Of a stretch of 64,000 bases of DNA, positions 50,098 through 63,200 are shown piece by piece. The translations under genes and the position numbers were made by a program. Every line of letters begins with the position of its first letter. The stretch's first letter is position 1. The notes under the pieces were generated by a model. The model was given only the letters and a program-made list of their open reading frames with translations. It had not been told where the DNA came from and ran no database searches. The stretch spans positions 23,182,810 to 23,246,809 of the forward strand of contig NC_134414.1 of the NCBI RefSeq assembly GCF_030867145.1, in the 5' to 3' direction. Source of the stretch: Opisthocomus hoazin (taxonomy: Eukaryota > Chordata > Aves > Opisthocomiformes > Opisthocomidae).

Positions 50098-51163
50098 AAG
50101 CAGGATAAAGAACTGGCTGAATGGCTGAGCACAGAGAGTGGTGGTGAATGGAGTTAAGTCCAGCTGGCGGGCGGTTACAAGTGGTGTTCCCAAGGGCTCA
50201 GTTTTGGGTCCGGTCTTGTTTAACATCTTCATCAATGCTCTGGATGAGGGGATTGAGTGCTCCCTCAGTAAGTCTGCAGATGACACCAAGCTGGGAAGGA
50301 GTGTTGATCTGCTCGAGGGTAGGAAGGCTCTGCAGAGGGATCTGGACAGACTGGAGCGATGGGCCAAGGCCAACTGTATGAGGTTCAACAAGGTCAAGTG
50401 CCGGCTCCTGCACCTGGGTCACAAAAACCCCCTGCAACACTACAGGCTTGGGGAGGAGTGGCTGGAAAGCTGCCCGGAGGAAAAGGACCTTGGAGTGTTG
50501 GTCGACAGCTGGCTGAACATGAGCCAGCACTGTGCCCAGGTGGCCAAGAAGGCCAATGGCATCCTGGCTTGTGTCAGGAACAGTGTAGCCAGCAGGAGTA
50601 GGGAGGTGCTTGCGCCCCTGTACTTGGCACTGGTGAGGCCGCACCTGGAGTACTGTGTTCAGTTTTGGGCCCCTCACTACAAGAAGGACATTGAGGTGCT
50701 GGAGCATGGCCAGAGAAGGGCAGCGAGGCTGGTGAGGGGTCTAGAGAGCAAGTCTCATGAGGAGTGGCTGAAGGAACTGGGGCTGTTTAGTCTGGAGAAG
50801 AGGAGGCTGAGGGAGGACCTTATTGCTCTCTACAGCTACCTGAAAGGAGGTTGAAGTGAGGCAGGTGTTGGTCTCTTCTCCCAGGTAACTAGCGACAGGA
50901 CAAGAGGCAATGGCATCTAAGTTGCATCAGGGGAGGTTTAGATTGGATATTAGGAAAAATTTCTTTATTGCAAGAGTGGTCAGGCATTGGAACAGGCTGC
51001 CCAAGGAAGGGGTGGAGTCCCCATCCCTGGAGGTGTTTAAGAAACATGTAGATATGGCACTTTGGGATATGGTTTAGTAGGCATGGTGTTGTTGGGTGGA
51101 TGGTTGGACTTCATGATCTTAGAGGTCTTTTCCAACCTATGATTCTATGATTCTGTGATTCTA
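50098..51163 (+). mobile_element. CR1 LINE, 3' third
   Basis: Begins inside the RT domain (RIKNWLNG, then [20 protein letters not shown]). It runs to the 3' end TTAGAGGTCTTTTCCAACC followed by ATTCTATGATTCTGTGATTC. About 1.07 kb, strongly 5'-truncated. The RT motif reads SADD where the copy at 40.07 kb has FADD. Its 3' UTR (GGATATGGTTTAGTAGGCAT) marks the same subfamily as the fragments at 47.2 and 56.3 kb. Confidence 0.95.
50102..51076 (+). pseudogene. CR1 reverse transcriptase C-terminal part, broken
   Basis: The frame is open for 238 codons (50138-50854) but is broken by TGA at 50126-50128 (after NWLNG) and by a TGA after YLKGG at about 50852-50854, where other CR1 copies have tryptophan. 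A +1 shift follows near 50917 (after GNGI), after which the third frame carries [20 protein letters not shown]-like sequence to the normal end near 51076. Older or faster-decaying than the 40.07 kb copy. Confidence 0.85.
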
Positions 51164-54100
51164 AGCTTGAAAAATATTTTTTGACCTATTTCATAAGCAG
51201 TGAGCCCAAGATTGTAGATAAGTACATGAAGCTGGGCTCCATGCTCACCAAAAGGAACGAAGCTCATGACCAAGCAGACAGTTAAAATAACTGTCAGCCA
51301 AAATCATGGGCATTAGAAGGAGATGTGGAAGTACGAGCAGCAGGTGATAAATCTGCTTGGCTCATCGCTGTCTGAGGGTGACAGGGTCCACAGCCAGGCT
51401 TTTCTATCTTGCCATGCTCAGGGCTGAGACTGTGGCTTGAGGAAACACCCTTTGCTGGGGGGTCACGTTCAGATGAGGCTCCTGCCAGCCCTGGCAGCAG
51501 ATCCCCCTGCTGTCCCCAACCCGCTTCCCCTGGCAGGGCGGACGACCCAGACAGCCTCCTCCGAGAGCTGCACCAGCGGGGGGGAAGGGAAATGGCAATG
51601 CAGGGATGCTGTTGAGCACCTGCGTATGAACAAATGACAGAGAGAAACACTGAGAGTGGCTCAGGACCGCTGCCCGTCTTCCTGGCAGTGAAGGGAGATG
51701 CTGGCACGGACCTGAGGGTGACCCAGTGCAGGCTCCCTCTGTCCTGGGCTGCGCTCGAGGTGTTACTCAGCTCAGCCCCGTGTTGTCTCCTGTGCTGCCC
51801 ATTAGATCATTGCCAAAGGTGAAAAGATACTGTCATAAAATTCTCCCTAATAATTCCACCTTAATTAAGGCAGCCTGCAATTTAGTTATGGAGACTACTT
51901 TCTCCACCCAGCTACTGTGGTTTTCCCAGGTAGGTGAGCCGGGGATTTTGACCGAGGATGAAGTTTGCCCAGCTGTAGCTTAGCTGGTTCTGTATCCAGA
52001 CCTAGAAAAAGACTCACAAAAGCAGAAACACATATTAAGCATTTCATAATTTCGCCACAAAAGGAATAAAAAAGAGGAATCGGTGTTGAAACTGTAAGAT
52101 ACACCACAAAAAACCGTGAAAATACTAGCTCAAGTAACAAAACCAGTAAGGACTCCCTGAGAAAACCATGTTTGGAAGGATGGTATTTGCCAAACAGGCC
52201 TGGAAACCCGCAAAAATATATCTCATGGCTGGAGAATATAAAAAAAGAAAATGAAGTGAGAGCTGGAGGGAACAGGGGCTCAGAGAAGCTGCACCGGTAA
52301 GGGCGATAAAAGCAAGGGCAGCACGCAGCAGCCTGGTATGTCTACCACGCGTGCCGCCTGCGGTGGGGTCTCTGCCGCTCAGGGAGGATGTAAGGAGCTG
52401 AAAAGGCAACTAACAGGAGCCGGAGGAGTGAAATTGCTGCCCTGGGAGCCTAAAAAGGGGACATAATGTCCCCCATTACAGGGACCACCCTCGCCACCAG
52501 CATCCTGCTTCTACCACCCTGTGTCTTCTCGTCCAAACATAAAACCCCTATGGTATAAAAAGGCCTTCTGCCAATAACTTTGCTTTAAGGCTCACAGAAC
52601 AGTTGATCACCAATGATCTCAGTAGGCACCGAGTCGACATAAATACTGAGTCAGCCATAAAACAGGGAGCAGCTTCATCTTGGAACATATCATGAGATCA
52701 AATAGGAGAAGCCAAACATCCCTGTCAACAGAGAGGATGAGGAAAAGGCAGCGTTTGGCTCCCCACCACCAGCAGCACGGTGCTCTCCCAGAGGAACCTG
52801 AGTCAGAGGAGTTGCTGTCAATGGGCAGCTGGGCTGTGCCTGGGGAACTGCAGCATGCTGCTGGGGAACGACCAAAACAGGCCCTCCAGATGTCAACCAT
52901 GATCAAGCAGGGTCGAGATGGCCAGAGGCTGGCATTTGGATCCCATCTATTGAGCGAAAAAAAAATCATTCGTCGCCACAAACTCAGTTTGCCCATAGAG
53001 GCTGGAGTGGGAGGTTGGTACAACATCTGGGTAGCAATTAATCCACATGTGTAGCTTTGAAATTAAAGATGAACCTCCGAGAAACACCCATAATGAAGGG
53101 TCATCAGAAGAGACTAATGTGGAAACAGAGGTGGATAGTAAATGGCGAATGGACAATTCAAAGGAAGGGTCAAAAAAGGGGGAAAAAAAGAAATATCACA
53201 AAGTGTAATGTATAAACATATTGGTACATGAGCTTGGAAATCATGCAGAGGATCATATATTAAAAAAGGGCTGGAAAACACAAAGTCTTGCTTCCCTCAG
53301 AGAAACTTCTTGAGGAAATGTACCCAAGAAGGAGGAGCTATGAGAAGCGACCAGAGTAACGCAGTTCCAGTGCCACCACTGAAAATAAGCTCAGTGAGTT
53401 ACCAGAAGTAAGAGACAGCTATGGACTTAATGCTAAATAAAACAGTCCTCCCGTGGTAGCTGAGCTTTATTCAGTTCTGGTCTTTGTGCTTTCCTACTGT
53501 AAACAAGGTGATCATGTATTGTTCTAGAAGTCTCTCAACACTGCCTTAATTAAGCAGCTTCTAAATTATCTCCGTTGTTTATGCCATATTACTCATAAAT
53601 CATGACCACGGTCATATTCAAGCCCTTCTTGTAGGCTCTAACATCCAGTGGTGATCACCTCTGCCTTTTAATTATAATAATATAGGTTTCTGAGCCTTTG
53701 ATACGACCATCTGAAGAAGGTCCTTAACTACACACATGTTGGCAGAAGAGCCACATGCTGCTAGTATGGTGAATATTGGTCTCACAGCAAGTTCTCAAGC
53801 TCTCCTCACGCTGAAGTAATGCCATCAGATGGGTGGCAGCTGATGTTAACCTGTAGAAGGGAAAATCAGGGATCACAGAACAGAAAGCCTGGGCCAGCGT
53901 AGCGCCAGGGCACATGGAGCTCAAGTAGCCTTTGCAGGTAAATCATCTCACAAGGAAAAAGTTGATTTTGCAGGTGAATAGTGGAAGCTTGTTAGCCTGG
54001 AAGACAGGAGAACGGGGATGAGCTGTGAACACCCGCTTCCAGCTACGCAACAGGCTGTGGCTGGGCTTCCTCTGAGCCGGGCAGACCAGCCTAGTTCAAC

Positions 54101-56340
54101 ATCACAGCCCAAACTCTTTTGCTACAGCAGCAGGATCCAGAGCCAGGCAGGATCCAGACACAGCCCGATCTGGCCTAAGAACCGGAACAAAACCCAGGGC
54201 TGTGGGCGAGGCTCCCCACGCTCCCGCTCACTGACCCGCAGCAGCGCGGCACAAGGCAGCTCTTCTGCTGACACTGCAGAAACCCATCAGCAGCTTACAG
54301 GAGAGGCAGCAGCTGGAAATCACGCTTTCTTTCGCTCTGCCTAGGCGTGGGGACAGGACTGCTACCAGGGTGGACATGGTGGTTGTCACCCGAGGCTACG
54401 GCCAGCGAGCGCGGTCTGGGCAGCTGTGCCAAGGACAGTAAGCGCGACAAGTCGGTAGGGCAGTGCTCTGCAGAGGAGTGAGAACCGTAATTTTTGTAAG
54501 AAAAGACTTGAAACCAAAAGCTATATGCAGACACAGTAAGCGGTGTTCACACAGGACACCGAGGTAATACTAATACGTACCTCACTTTTACTGATGATTA
54601 AATACGATTGCATTAATCCTTATGGAATGGTTTTCCTTATAATGAACTATTCAGATACTAAGATCAGATTAAAACATAAGCTCAGGTTATTACTTAATGA
54701 AATAGGTTATTATTTGTAGTAACATAAATAATACCTGCATCTTGTTAGAAAATTTGTATTTTGTATTTTCCTCTGCTGTCATATCCTTAATAGCTTTTGG
54801 TTGGTACATGACAGGCTAAAGAAGTATGATGTCTCTTTCGGCAACTGAAGCTGTATTCAGACTTTAAAAATCGATGAGACTTCTGTAATCACCCTTTACT
54901 ACGCACTGATACAGATTTTGATAGGGGGGAGATCATGTTTGTAATTAACTTTTCTTCCTAAAAAAGGAAAATGAAAAGCAAATGCAAGAAATGTTTCTGA
55001 TTTACAGAATCACACAATGTGACTTCATGCTACTCCCTAAATTTCTGTACGATACAGATCGGGCACAGGCACTGCCCGTTCAGTTAAATTGCCCAGTTAT
55101 GCAATTCCCTATTTCCACTACCCCACGTGTTTTGAAATGGCACAATTACACCTTTCCATTACTGCAAGGGTCTGTAATGACACTGCTGAGTAATATCAGA
55201 AAATCTGGTTTTGTGGTCTTAAGGTGCTCCGGAATGTGGAAAGCTCCACACTTCGTGGTCTGCCACCTTTGTATTACAGCGGTAATTCCAGTAATTTGTT
55301 TTTAACTGCACAGAAATACTTTCTGCATTACTGCTAAGAACCCAGTAGGCAGATTGCACCCCATTAAGTTTTTAAGTAGAGCTTACAAAGAAAATACCAG
55401 CTGCACACCAACGCAGCTGGGAGCAAAGCTGACCAGCAGCTTTGCCATACAAGTGCTGCTGCTGCACGGAGGAGCAATGGGCACACTATGAACGCCTCTG
55501 TGCTACGTGGAAATGGCCCCGCTGTGCACCGAGGCAGCTGCTGGAGTGAAGCACAGGGCAATGTTAAACCATTTCCACTGGTAGTGCCAGTTTTAATTCA
55601 TGTATAAATGCTTACTGGGCAAGACAAGGGGGAGAACCAACAGAAAACGACTTGTCTCTCAGAAGAACCAGTTAAATCAAGGCAGTTCCCAGGAACTCCT
55701 GGCTAAACGACAACCTCATTTCTTCAGTAAGAGCAGAGTGACAGGGAGGATTTTGCAGCCTCATGACTTTCTCCGTGGGCTGCAAATAAAGCCTCCATTG
55801 TATTCCTGAGGAATATTAGCTGTTAAAATCGACCAAGAACAAGCAACCATGGCTTCATATGGAAAGTATGTACTGTTACGATATCGGAAAAAAGTGCAAG
55901 ACCTGATGTTAAAATTTAAAGACATCATGAATGCAAAGGAAGGGTCTCATAGTGTTTTAAATTACAAAGGCTTTTTAATGTTTTCTTTTGGAAAACATCT
56001 CCGTCTGTTGTGCCAACACAGAGGTACTGGACCCTTATGGAGGCCTTGGGCAGTACATTAACACTAGAGCAGTAGTCATCATCCAGGCTTAAGCTAAACA
56101 CATCAAACATCAAATTTAGGGGAAATTTACAGCTCTATTTTATAGAATCTTTTAAAAAAGTAAGTTCAGCTTCTGCACAAAACTTTCTTATATCCACATG
56201 CAAGTATGGGCTCTTGACCTTTCCATGTTAGAGTGCATTTTACTCAGAGATAAAGGAAAACAAGTTTCTGGATGATTCTGCATCTTGTACATCTCCACTT
56301 CTTGTGAATACAGGTCTGAAATCCAAGTAGCTGGAAGAAG
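51164..56340. other. Intergenic, no gene recognised
   Basis: No recognisable exon or interspersed repeat. A hydrophilic 124-codon frame at 52680-53054 (plus) has no known domain and no supporting context, so it is not called. About 54.5-55.0 kb is AT-rich. Confidence 0.5.
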
Positions 56341-56404
56341 TGGGCAGATGGTTGGACTTGATGATCTTAGAGGTCTTTTCCAACCTATGATTCTATGATT
56401 CTGT
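56341..56404 (+). mobile_element. CR1 LINE, extreme 3' stub (about 64 bp)
   Basis: GATGGTTGGACTTGATGATC, then TTAGAGGTCTTTTCCAACC and ATGATTCTATGATTCTGT, match the last bases of the copy ending at 51163. Only the 3' UTR end was copied before reverse transcription stopped. Confidence 0.93.
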
Positions 56405-59400
56405 AAGTCTACAAAGCCACGCATTAAAATCTCTATTTCACACTCAGGTTCAAGCAGCAATTTCATGCCCACCAAGTGCCATTTTATTGCAAGCGTCCCT
56501 CCATTTCAGTGTTTGGTGAAGCTGAATCCATCCTCACTGAAGGAACAAAAATCGTCAGAGAGAAAAGGGAAAATGTGGAGGGACGTGCAACGCCGTAGAG
56601 CATTTCTCTGAATATACGTTAGGAAAATACATCCTGCTGTTTTCTAGCAAACTAGAAAACAAAGTGGTCTGATGTGTTTCAAAAGTCCACTGAATTTCGT
56701 GGAAACAGTGCCCTCACCAACAGCTCTCAGTGAAATTTGCTCCGCTCCCATAGGAGCAGTGCAGGCTCTTCCTCACAGCCAGGAGCACGCTGGACCAATT
56801 TTTGATGAGCCGTAGGCAAAATCCTGCCAGTCCAGCTGCGTTTGTTCACAGCTGCCCTTACAGCTGGCCTGCAGCGGAGCCACCCGAACCCATCCTCAGA
56901 GCGTTTCACAACCACGTGTCAGCACGTGCAAAACCGAGCTTCAGAGCAAATTCTGGGGGTCAGACATTCAAGGTTGCCCTCTTTTGCCTTGAAAGGGCAC
57001 TCTAGCATCGTTTTTCCCCAATTCTCATGAAACTATTGATATGACAACATGTCCTATTTAAGTTTCTAGTTTCTTTTCTGACCCCCCGTTTATAAAAGAA
57101 GCGAGGGGTCTGTGGTCTGTGTGGCCACAGCCCTGTGGCTCACGGCATCCCACGCAGCAGTGGAGGATGGGGGTACTCCCTCTTCCCAGTGGATAGCTTT
57201 GTACGGACACAGCGGTGAGGAATCCACCTTTGCTACTGGTCTGCTCCCAGCACATGCTGTAAGTAATATTTAAGTCTCCGTGAGTATTAAGATACGCAGC
57301 TAAATCTTGCCATTTGAATATCGCTTTTGTATGATTAAATGTACACATTCAAATGAATACACCAGATTTAAGCTCCTGTCTCTCTGCTATTCCTTATTAT
57401 AAAAATCAGTACTTATCATTATTGATATATGAATATTAGCTTGTATTCCAAATTAAAGTTGTACAATAAAAGAAAAAACTCGGAGGGGAGAAGAAAGTTC
57501 TACCTGAAAAATGAACTCCACGGAATACCAGTCAACAGGTTAACTCCAAGCAGTGTGCTCTAAGCTGCATCACCACTTCACTCTGAAGAACACGCTGAAG
57601 GGAGGAATTCCTTTCTCCTTCTGAAATCACAGAAAAGGACGGCAAGAAATCCTTGGCCATTGGCTTGATGCAAAGCCTTCCCGAATCAAATGCAAGTCTT
57701 CCTTTCGGGTCAGTTTTTGTCCTGCCCTCCACGCTGACTGACTGGCAGTGCACGCACACACGCACACAAAATGGAGGTGCAGGGGAGCGGAGGGCTCCCT
57801 GCCAGCGTGACCGGAGCTGGGGGGAACGGGAGCAGCTGAGCAGGCAGCTAGAGCAAATGTACTCATTTACACTCATTTACTCTAACTACATCCAAATTAA
57901 CCTGTGAAACATTCCCTTTGGGCCTGGCAGGCTGCTGAAGGCAAAGGACCATTTATCTTTCCTGCTGACACAGTAACTGCTAGGCTCACACCATCTCGTG
58001 GAGGGCTCCCATCCTTCGTCTCTCCATCTCTGCATGGGTACCAGAGTTCCACGTTCTCAAAGGCCTTTCTGTAACTCCATGCCATGGCAATGCCATCCTG
58101 ACATGCAACCACATAGGCACAGGCAGCCTCTCTTGAAAAACTGAGTCTGACAATTACATCATTTTGTCTCAAAATGATTTTTCCTGTTTTTACAACAAGC
58201 ACCACAAGCACTATCCTGTTTCCCTAATGAAGCACAGCTGATTTTTGCACAGATGGTATAGGCAGGATAACGCAGTTTCTTAATACCATTCCAACTAGAT
58301 AATATGGCCATCAGAAAACACTCACCTTTTAACTTTCAAACTATTATCACGACTCAACAGAAGAGTAGCTACAGAATAGGGAAAGTAAATTCACAGGGCT
58401 GCTTTGCAAGCTGCAAACTACTTCCATTGTACTCAGGAGATTTAGGGAACAGAGATACTGGGCCTCCCTCAGTGAAGCAGAGGAGTATGTCCCCGCCTCT
58501 GCCCTTTCTTCCTTATCTTGCACAACAGGTGGTTTGATTTCCAAAAGCATTCAGTCAAAGGCTTTGGTATGAACGCATTGGACTCTGCTTCCAATAAGCA
58601 GCAGCAACTAATGGCAAAGTGCACGTAATAAGGTAAACAATAAATATCAAACTGGTGAAATAAAAAAACACAGTGCAACAAAGACAGGGATTTAGAAAAC
58701 TCTATAGGTGTAACTTGATTAAAAATAATACAGGATTCTAAAATATGCAATTGTGTAAGAAAGAAACCACAAGATAAACTCCTCCAAAATATCTAACAAT
58801 TTACCATAAAATAGTTGCTTGAACATTCAACCAACTATTGCTTCTTCTGCTGACCATAAAACATAATAAATATCTGACCCTGTCTGCGGTAGTTCTGTGA
58901 CTTTATAGGACTTCTGGTGTTAATTCCGAAAGACTCCTCATAAAATACCAGGTGCAACGTATCCCAAGAAGTCTATTGCATTTGAGGGAAAAAAGTAACG
59001 GGATAAAAGGAATAAGTCAAATCTGAAGAAAAAAATTAAACCAATTAATTCAACAGAATTGGGATTTGTATCTTACAAGCAGTTCAGGCCTGACAAGTTG
59101 CTCCCCAGCAGGGATTCTTCGCTGTCCAATTAGCAAACCTATTAGCAGTTCTGTCCAAATTGTCAGCTAAATACCCTGGAAGAAGTTAGTGATGGACTGC
59201 TATGAGAAGCTGAGAACCAAGAGGGAAAAGTAAAAGAAAAAAGTGAAAAGGGAGAGAGGCTGGGAGACAGAGGCAGGGGAACCCCCCTGTCCTGGCAAGC
59301 CCTGCTCCTGCCAGCAGCCCCCAGCAGTGGAGATGCTGGGCAAGGCAAACGCAGCATCTGCCCGTCACCAGGAGGGGTGGCCCCTGGGGACCAACCACAT

Positions 59401-59714
59401 CGGAATTCTGATGGCTCAGACTTTTCTGTAAGGGACTCCTTATATGTGGAAAGTTGTGACAATCTAATGACGTTACGTTAACCTGCCCAGGAAAATGCAC
59501 GGAAAAACATGAACGCAGATTCATTTACATCCATCTACACCGTCCTAAATTTCATTTACGATTCAGGTTAAAAAGTCCTCTCAATGTATGTGACAATTTG
59601 AACTAATCTACACACGTTCTTTGGAGTTAATTGACTTAAGCCAGAGCAATGTTTCTGATACAAAATAGGCCAAAATGAAAGAAAACTTGGAATCAGGCTA
59701 ACTCAGGCTGAGAA
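56405..59714. other. Intergenic, no gene recognised
   Basis: No recognisable exon. A 104-codon minus-strand frame at 57897-58211 has no database-like motif I recognise; frames of this length are expected by chance in 64 kb. A CA-rich patch lies near 57750-57770. Confidence 0.45.
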
Positions 59715-60290
59715 GGTCTTTGCTCTGACCTGCTGCTCACAGCAGGCTCAGCTCTGAGGTCAGACCAGGCCACTCAGGGCTTCATCCAGTTGGGACTTGA
59801 AAACCTCCAAGGACGGAGACCGCACCACCTCTGCGGACAACCTGTGCCTCTGCCTGTCTGCCCTCATGGGGGAAAGTGTCTCCTCACATCCAGGCTGGAA
59901 CTCTTGCATTTTAACTCATGTCCATTGTCTCTATCTTCTCCCCCAGCCCCAATGTGGAGAGCCTGGCTCTGTCTCCTCGATGGTCTCCCCACAGGCACCA
60001 GGGTCTGCTGTCAGGTCCCCCTGAAGCCATCTCTGCTCCAGGCTGGACAAGCCCAGCTCCCTCAGCCTCTCCTGGCAGGACCAGTGCTCCAGCCTCACTA
60101 TCTCGGGGACCTCCCTGACCATTTGTCCAATGTCTTTCTTGTACCAGGGAGCCCCAAGCTGGGCGCAGGATTCAGCCACAGTCTAATGACTGATGAGTAA
60201 AGGGGATTAATTGTGAGCAGGGTACAGGTCCCTGGGATAAGGACAGCCCTTCTCATTCCTTTAGCTACCTTCTCCTCACGCTTTCCAGTT
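59715..60290 (-). mobile_element. Old CR1 LINE fragment (about 0.55 kb)
   Basis: Matches the reverse complement of CR1 RT 3' half and UTR: CTTCATCCAGTTGGGACTTG, AAAACCTCCAAGGACGGAGA, CCATTGTCTCTATCTTCTCC, GGCTGGACAAGCCCAGCTCC, AATGTCTTTCTTGTACCAGG, and on to GATGAGTAAAGGGGATTAAT. On the minus strand this includes fragments such as KELGLSS-like and GLSSLEQRWLQGDL. Considerably diverged, with several small indels, so older than the copies at 40-51 kb. Both edges are approximate. Confidence 0.88.
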
Positions 60291-63200
60291 GTTGTCACAT
60301 TTACCAACTTTTACACAACAATTTTTGTGTGCTTCAAACCCTAAGCAAATGTCAGCTAAAATACATTATTTGTCAAGCATCTCCCCCCAGCTTGTGAACC
60401 TGGGTTGGAGCTGGTGCTCCAAGGTGAGCTTTGCTGTAGGCCAGACCCTGCGGAGGAGCTGCTCACCACGCAGAAGTGCTCTGGCACTCTTGGAGTGCTT
60501 CTCCCTCCGCAGAAAGCCAGTCCCTCATGGCAGGGCCCCGTGCCTGCAGCAGGTGGTTGCCAACACATGAACTACAGGAGAGTGCACATTATTTCTTGTC
60601 TATTTACTCCCACTGACTTCCACAATTTTACCAGGGCACTGGTTTCTAAAGGCATTATTATGTAGTGCTACCACTAGACTATCACACTGGAGCACAGAAG
60701 TTAGTACCTTCCTCATTAAAATATTTTATTCATAAGCAAATAATGAAGATGGAGGCAAATATTTGATGATATGAGCGAGTTTTAAAATATCTCAGAATAA
60801 AGAGAAGCAATGCGAGCTAATTAGTTATGACAATGTCATATACTCATAGAAAAAACAGGTCTAATCTTGACAGCAATTGGAACCTTCTATGGCCTTGTCT
60901 GAAATACCAAAACATACATAAAATGAGGAAATCAGCCCCATAATCAATTTACTATTGCTTAATAAGGCATCAGGAGTCAGGATTGACCTCCCCAACTTCA
61001 GATGTCTAAATGCAGGTAGAGCCAGTCACTGCAGCCATAAAAAGCAGTAGAAGAAACCTGACTATTATAAGTCTATATTGGAATAAAATAAACGGAGCTT
61101 AAAAATCTTCCGTTTTCTCCACTGATTCTAAGGGAGCACAGGACAACCTCAGCGTTATGCCTCCCGCCCCATGTTTCGCATCCAGAGATGTGTTCTTGGC
61201 CCACCACTTACGCCAAGAGACACAATTTATCTTACATCTCTTTTACGGTGACCTAAGCAGAAATAAGTGGCATTGGTATGTTCACACAGACATTTCTGCT
61301 GTTCAGCTCAAAACAGCAACTAAGTTTCAGTAACTTGTTTGTGTGCTGCACCCTCTGTAAAAAACAAGATTTGAAGTACCCCTGAGCTGAGTATTAGTAA
61401 AATGACAGCTTAATACTTCTGCATCTGTGCTTCGACTGAAGCTCTGTGACCAGTTAGCATAAATTCAGAAACGCTCAACTCCAGCAGTGTGGGTGCAATG
61501 CACTTTTCAGGTTATTCCTTACTATCTGCATAACAATACCGCCCCAAGGCGCCAGCTAAGATCAAAGCCCAGACATCCGCGACAACACTCTGTCTGCTGT
61601 GGACCCAAACACGCCACTGCAGCCGCTGAGGATATTGCTGCTTCCAGGTGTACACTGTGTCCATGTCCGCGGAGCAGACGTCGTGTCTCCTGTAGGAAGG
61701 GCAGCAGTAAAGCATAAATGCTACATCTAATCCACTGCATCTTTCCCTCTGTGGGGGAGCAAAGTAGCAGACAGCTGGGCTGCCTTCAGCTACAGCTGTT
61801 AAATTCGGTACAGCTGAGTCCTAAAGAAGCACTCGTTGCTTCAGATAATGTACAAATTAGACAGGGCAACAGAGAGGTGAACTGGCTTCCCAAGATCACT
61901 CACACGGTCATGAAGGAGCCCGGGAGAAAGTCCAGACCTATCCACTACACCATACTGTCTCCCAAACTCGCTATTAAATTAAAATCTCTTATTTCTCATG
62001 GACAAGTCTTAAAACAGGGCACATATTTATGCAGCAGTGCCAATGGCCAGCATCTAACATCTGACATTAGCTAAGGGCAAAGCCATGGGGCATCAAGTTG
62101 CATGGTCTTAAAGACCAAGCAGGTCTCTGGCAAGTCTTACAGAACCAGGGGTAGGGGATGAGGGGGGGAATTCTGCTCTGTTCACTCACACTTAGATAAT
62201 TGTACAGGTACAGAAGTGCCAAAGAGAGGGAAAGGAGGAGTAATTCTTTCCCCTACATTGTGAACAGTTACAGAGCTAAGCTGAAGTGACCCTTACTGCT
62301 GCTGAGGTCTCAGCTCACCAGCCAGTGAATCTACTCTTAGCTCAACATAGCCTTCTCCTACCTACAGCCAGTGCTTTACAAATTAACCTCGCTGTCACAG
62401 TGCTTGGCGGCTGAGGGCTTATTTTCTCCAGTGACAAACAGCTGATGTTTGCCTATTTCAGATCCCTGCATAAGCAAATACTGTTCAAGCGCTGAATTCC
62501 TAAGCAAGCTGAAAAATGCATTCTTTAAAACATGATTGTGTTCCAGCATTGCACAATATTAATATTGCTAAAGCTACTTAATGCTTACACATCTAATGCA
62601 TATACGTAATAATTTGATTAAACTGAACTTTTAAACAACTTTTTCTAGTTATTCATGAATTACGTCATGACAAATTTCGACCAAATGTTTCATTGGTCTC
62701 TACATTTGTGCATATCATTGGTTGCACATTCAGTCTCCTCTTCTGCATGACAAAAAATTTCCACTTTTTTGAAGATTTGCTCTTCATTTGGTCTCTCTTG
62801 TTAAACAAGGTGCACCTCAGTCAGATTTCATTTGTTTTTTCAGTTTGGAAAGACCAGCAAGACATTCATCTCTCCATTTTCTCCTGGCATCCAGGACTTT
62901 CGGAACAACTGGAATTTTTTCAGACATTGCCTAGAACAGAAAATTTAAGATGATTAAATCTCATGTTCTGAGTACAAAGTTTCTCACCAGCATTGTTTTC
63001 CTGCTTTCCCCGCGTCAAGCCAAGTAACGATCCACACAAACTGTAATTTAGTCTATCACAAGCAATAGGCCACATTCTTTACATGGGTGACTGGAAACCA
63101 GCTAACCTGTACAAGAAAAGTGCTCCCACTTGGAGAAGGTTGGCCTGAATGTGGCAAGGAGGGGGGCCTACAGAAACACCAAAGCATCAGCCACTTCCCT

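Noticed and set aside
52680-53054. 124-codon hydrophilic plus-strand frame
   Set aside because: Looks protein-like in composition but I recognise no family, and there is no promoter, splice or polyadenylation context. A protein search across birds would decide.
57897-58211. 104-codon minus-strand frame considered as an exon of a neighbouring gene
   Set aside because: Does not resemble CRYL1 or any family I recognise; this length is expected by chance in 64 kb.
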